Shown in pieces: positions 61,565 through 64,000 of a DNA stretch of 64,000 nt; position 1 is the stretch's first letter; each line of letters starts with the position of its first letter. This stretch comes from Pipra filicauda. Lineage: Eukaryota > Chordata > Aves > Passeriformes > Pipridae. The notes beneath the pieces are model-generated. The model was not told the DNA's origin. It was given only the letters and a program-made list of their open reading frames with translations, and did not search any database. The position numbers and the translations under genes were made by a program. The stretch is from assembly GCF_003945595.2 (NCBI RefSeq), contig NW_024104509.1, positions 3,973,632-4,037,631 on the forward strand, read 5' to 3'.

Positions 61565-62520
61565 TCTTTCAGTATAAGTAGTTAGTTATGAGCTCTTCTT
61601 TCTTTGTGGTTGCTGTGGCAAAGACGACCATCAATCACCACTTCACTCACGAGACTGTTAAGAAGCAACAAATCAGGGAGGGCACTGTTCCTAGCCAACT
61701 CATTAGTTACTTGTACTATGAAGTTATCATCCAGGTGGTTTATGGATCTTCTGGACCTGTTTATACCAGCAGTGTGGTATTCCCTGTTAACATCCAGAAG
61801 TTGAAACCCCTAATAAGAACAAGTGCAGTTTAATTAGCTGCATCCCTTAGTTCCTTGAAGAATAATTCTTTGCTGTCATCATTCTGGGTACGTGTTATAT
61901 AGTAGACTCCCATGTTTATCCCTTAATCCTTACCCAGAGGTTCTCAGCCATGCCATTGCCAACTGTGACCTCCATGCATTCCCCTCCATTGCATACACCA
62001 TCACCCTCCTGTCTCATCTGCACTGCCTGTCCCTCCCTCTTCAAGCCATCATGGCACATCAGTCATAGGACTCATTCCACCAGGTTTTGTTTGTGCCAAT
62101 TATATCATATCTCTGGGCTAAAGCCTCTAGCTTGTCTTACCTGTTCCTTATGCTGTGTGTGTTGGTATAGAAAAGTTTCAGGTGTGGCTTGTTATATCTG
62201 ATACCTCATGGAGTAGGTAGAGCTCTCACTATCCCTTTGTTCCTCAAGATTTGATGTGCCACCCCATTGTTTATCACTGGCAATACTGGTTTTGTCCCTT
62301 TCCGCTTCCAATCTAGTTTCAAGATCTACCAATGACTCCTGCTAGCCCCGGTGAAAAAACCCTTTTCTCCCCACTGAGAAAGATGCATCCCATCCGGTGT
62401 TAGTAGAACAGGTGGTCTATAGACCATCCACTGACAAAAACCTCAACATTCTGCTGACGGCACCAACCTTGGAATCCTCCGTTTATCTGGTGTGTTTGCC
62501 TATTCCTTTCAATATTCTTC
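61565..62520 (-). mobile_element. CR1 LINE endonuclease-region fragment, minus strand
   Basis: On the minus strand a broken CR1 ORF2 N-terminal half can be read. LFYTNTHSIRN at about 62143-62175 corresponds to the start of the endonuclease. YDIIGTNKTWWNES at about 62065-62108 carries the conserved (T)ETWW box with E changed. NHLDDNFIVQVTNELARNSAL at about 61680-61742 matches the later endonuclease segment. The 3' half and the ATTCTATG tail are absent, which is unusual because CR1 insertions normally keep the 3' end. Stops and indels are frequent. Borders are approximate. Confidence 0.75.
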
Positions 62521-64000
62521 CAATAAGTGACAGTCCTCTTTATATTTGATGACAATTAAGTCTAACACTCAAGAGAAACTGTTGCTGTACTTTCAGGTTC
62601 ACAAGCCTTCAGATTTGATTAAACAGAAAGTATAGGCAGTTTGCATATTATGGAGAAACCCGTAACAGTATTTCAGTTGAAAAAACTCTGATTTCTTTCA
62701 AGTTAGTAAAAATGCTGAAGTGTTCTAGGAAATGTTTTTACAAACCCCATTTATGTCTCTGTCTGGATTGTAACATTAAGTTTACAAGATCAGTAACGTG
62801 TCACCTGAATTAATAGCAGTAGAGTGAAAAGATTTATATATTTGTTTTGTCAGTTCTAAAGGTGTCTGATGATGGCAACATATTGATTAGTTTCAAGCTC
62901 TTATATACTTTAAAATTCAAATGCCAAATTGGTGTGCAATTCAAGTTGATAATCTTGTAAGTCAGAAACCCATAATTTTTTCTCCAACTGCAGAAAAATC
63001 TTATTCCTTAAATCGCCACCATTAACAAGTGCAGTGACAGGTCTACTTAAAGCCAGGTAAACCTTGGTGTCACACTTTCACTTTCTGCCATGCTTGGGCT
63101 CTCAGGTGGCACTGAACGTGTTAATGCCATGTGATATGAGCAGAACTGTTCAGTTTAATCTTATATTCTAATTTGAACAAAGCCCCATTTTAATTTCGCT
63201 AACTTAAAGGAGGCTACTTAAGGTAGTTTCTCATTATCCTGCAGAATCTGTGATATTTCCAGACCTGTGAGGGTCACACATGTAAGGCAGTAGCACACTA
63301 AACTAGGTGAGATTGTGATCCTCCTGTGAGGGCCTGACTCACCCTCCTAGCACAGTGATTTATCATCGATTTAAAAACAGTTTGATAGAGAGTTTTGAAG
63401 ATGTAACTTGCATTAGAACAGAGAAATCTAATACGGGAAAAAGAACAAACAAAGAAGGTCATACTCGTCCTTCTCTGTTTTAAAACATATTGGGCTGTAC
63501 TTAAAGAGAGTAGAAGTGGCACATGCACAGTCATAGTGGTGAAAAGTGTTGATTAACTATCAATATAGGGAGCTAATGCAACTATTGAAGTATTTTTGAA
63601 TGATGAAAGAACCCTGCTTATTCTGTATTCAGCGTTATGTCGAAGAATAAAGAAATAGTATGTAAACACATACTCATGGACAAAACTGCTTGCATATGTC
63701 TTCTATTTTTCTAGTGCCAACATGTCTGCAGCTGGTTTTACATTAATTTACACAGTTCTTTGCTTCCAAGAAACCTCTTTCAAATGACCTGCAAGCCAAG
63801 TTTCCTGTAAAATTCAGGCAGTAATAACATAAAGACTTAATGTCCTGTAGAGGACAACACCAAACCCACATTTTCTCACTGGTATTCCTACTACGGTTTT
63901 CTTTTATTGAAAAAAAAAAAGAGTTAATAGATTTCTTTCCGTACTGTGGTATGAAATCTTCTAGAAAATTCTGAAACTAATTAATATCAAACCTTTCACT
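62521..64000. other. AT-rich stretch to window end
   Basis: No gene or repeat was recognised. The 78-codon frame at 63298-63534 minus has no signature, and an A-run lies near 63910-63920. Confidence 0.55.

Overview
The window reads as gene-poor nuclear DNA from a bird. The basis is the dominant repeat family: at least thirteen copies or fragments of CR1 LINEs on both strands, several ending in the CR1 3' signature (TTCCAACCC... followed by short ATTCTATG-type repeats), together with TG...CA retroviral LTRs of the types common in avian genomes. The DNA is AT-rich. No start-to-stop protein gene, no convincing multi-exon gene, no tRNA or rRNA and no CRISPR array could be supported. The species cannot be fixed from the sequence alone.

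Layout. 1-14 kb: AT-rich unique DNA with three CR1 pieces (about 1.06-1.9 kb +, 8.09-8.46 kb -, 11.5-12.26 kb +). 14.2-15.5 kb: an LTR-like stretch, then a complete solo LTR with a perfect GAAGC target-site duplication (TSD). 16-23 kb: a CR1 (-), a 1.09-kb solo LTR on the minus strand with a perfect ACAAG TSD and an internal AT microsatellite, and an internally deleted CR1 (+). 29.9-33.1 kb: a cluster of three CR1 pieces (-,+,-). The central one is unusual because it keeps parts of ORF1 and of the reverse transcriptase but has lost the endonuclease. 33-45 kb: mostly unique AT-rich DNA. 45.1-45.8 kb: a candidate LTR. 48.6-50.3 kb: two CR1 copies and an LTR abutting a CR1 tail. 55.5-56.2 kb: a CR1 (+). 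58.3-59.5 kb: a 5'-truncated LINE that is not CR1, described below. 59.6-60.3 kb: a CR1 (+). 61.6-62.5 kb: an endonuclease-region CR1 fragment (-).

The most notable object is the LINE at about 58321-59471. It encodes the YADD-bearing half of a reverse transcriptase plus a C-terminal region ending in a C-x2-C-x12-H-x3-C finger, broken by one frameshift. It is bounded by a 13-bp direct repeat (AGAAAGAATTCCC) that I interpret as its TSD. It resembles the RTE-like elements with endonuclease but no RNase H that are plentiful in fish, invertebrates and some reptiles. It is clearly different from CR1, which makes up almost all LINE sequence in birds. I cannot assign the clade without a phylogeny.

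No genes act together here. The window is best seen as a record of retrotransposon insertion (CR1, ERV LTRs, one non-CR1 LINE), with several perfect short hairpins and small tandem duplications. Three GC-richer islands (about 38.6-39.0, 41.5-41.9 and 46.5-46.75 kb) are the only places where an unrecognised exon or retrocopy might hide.
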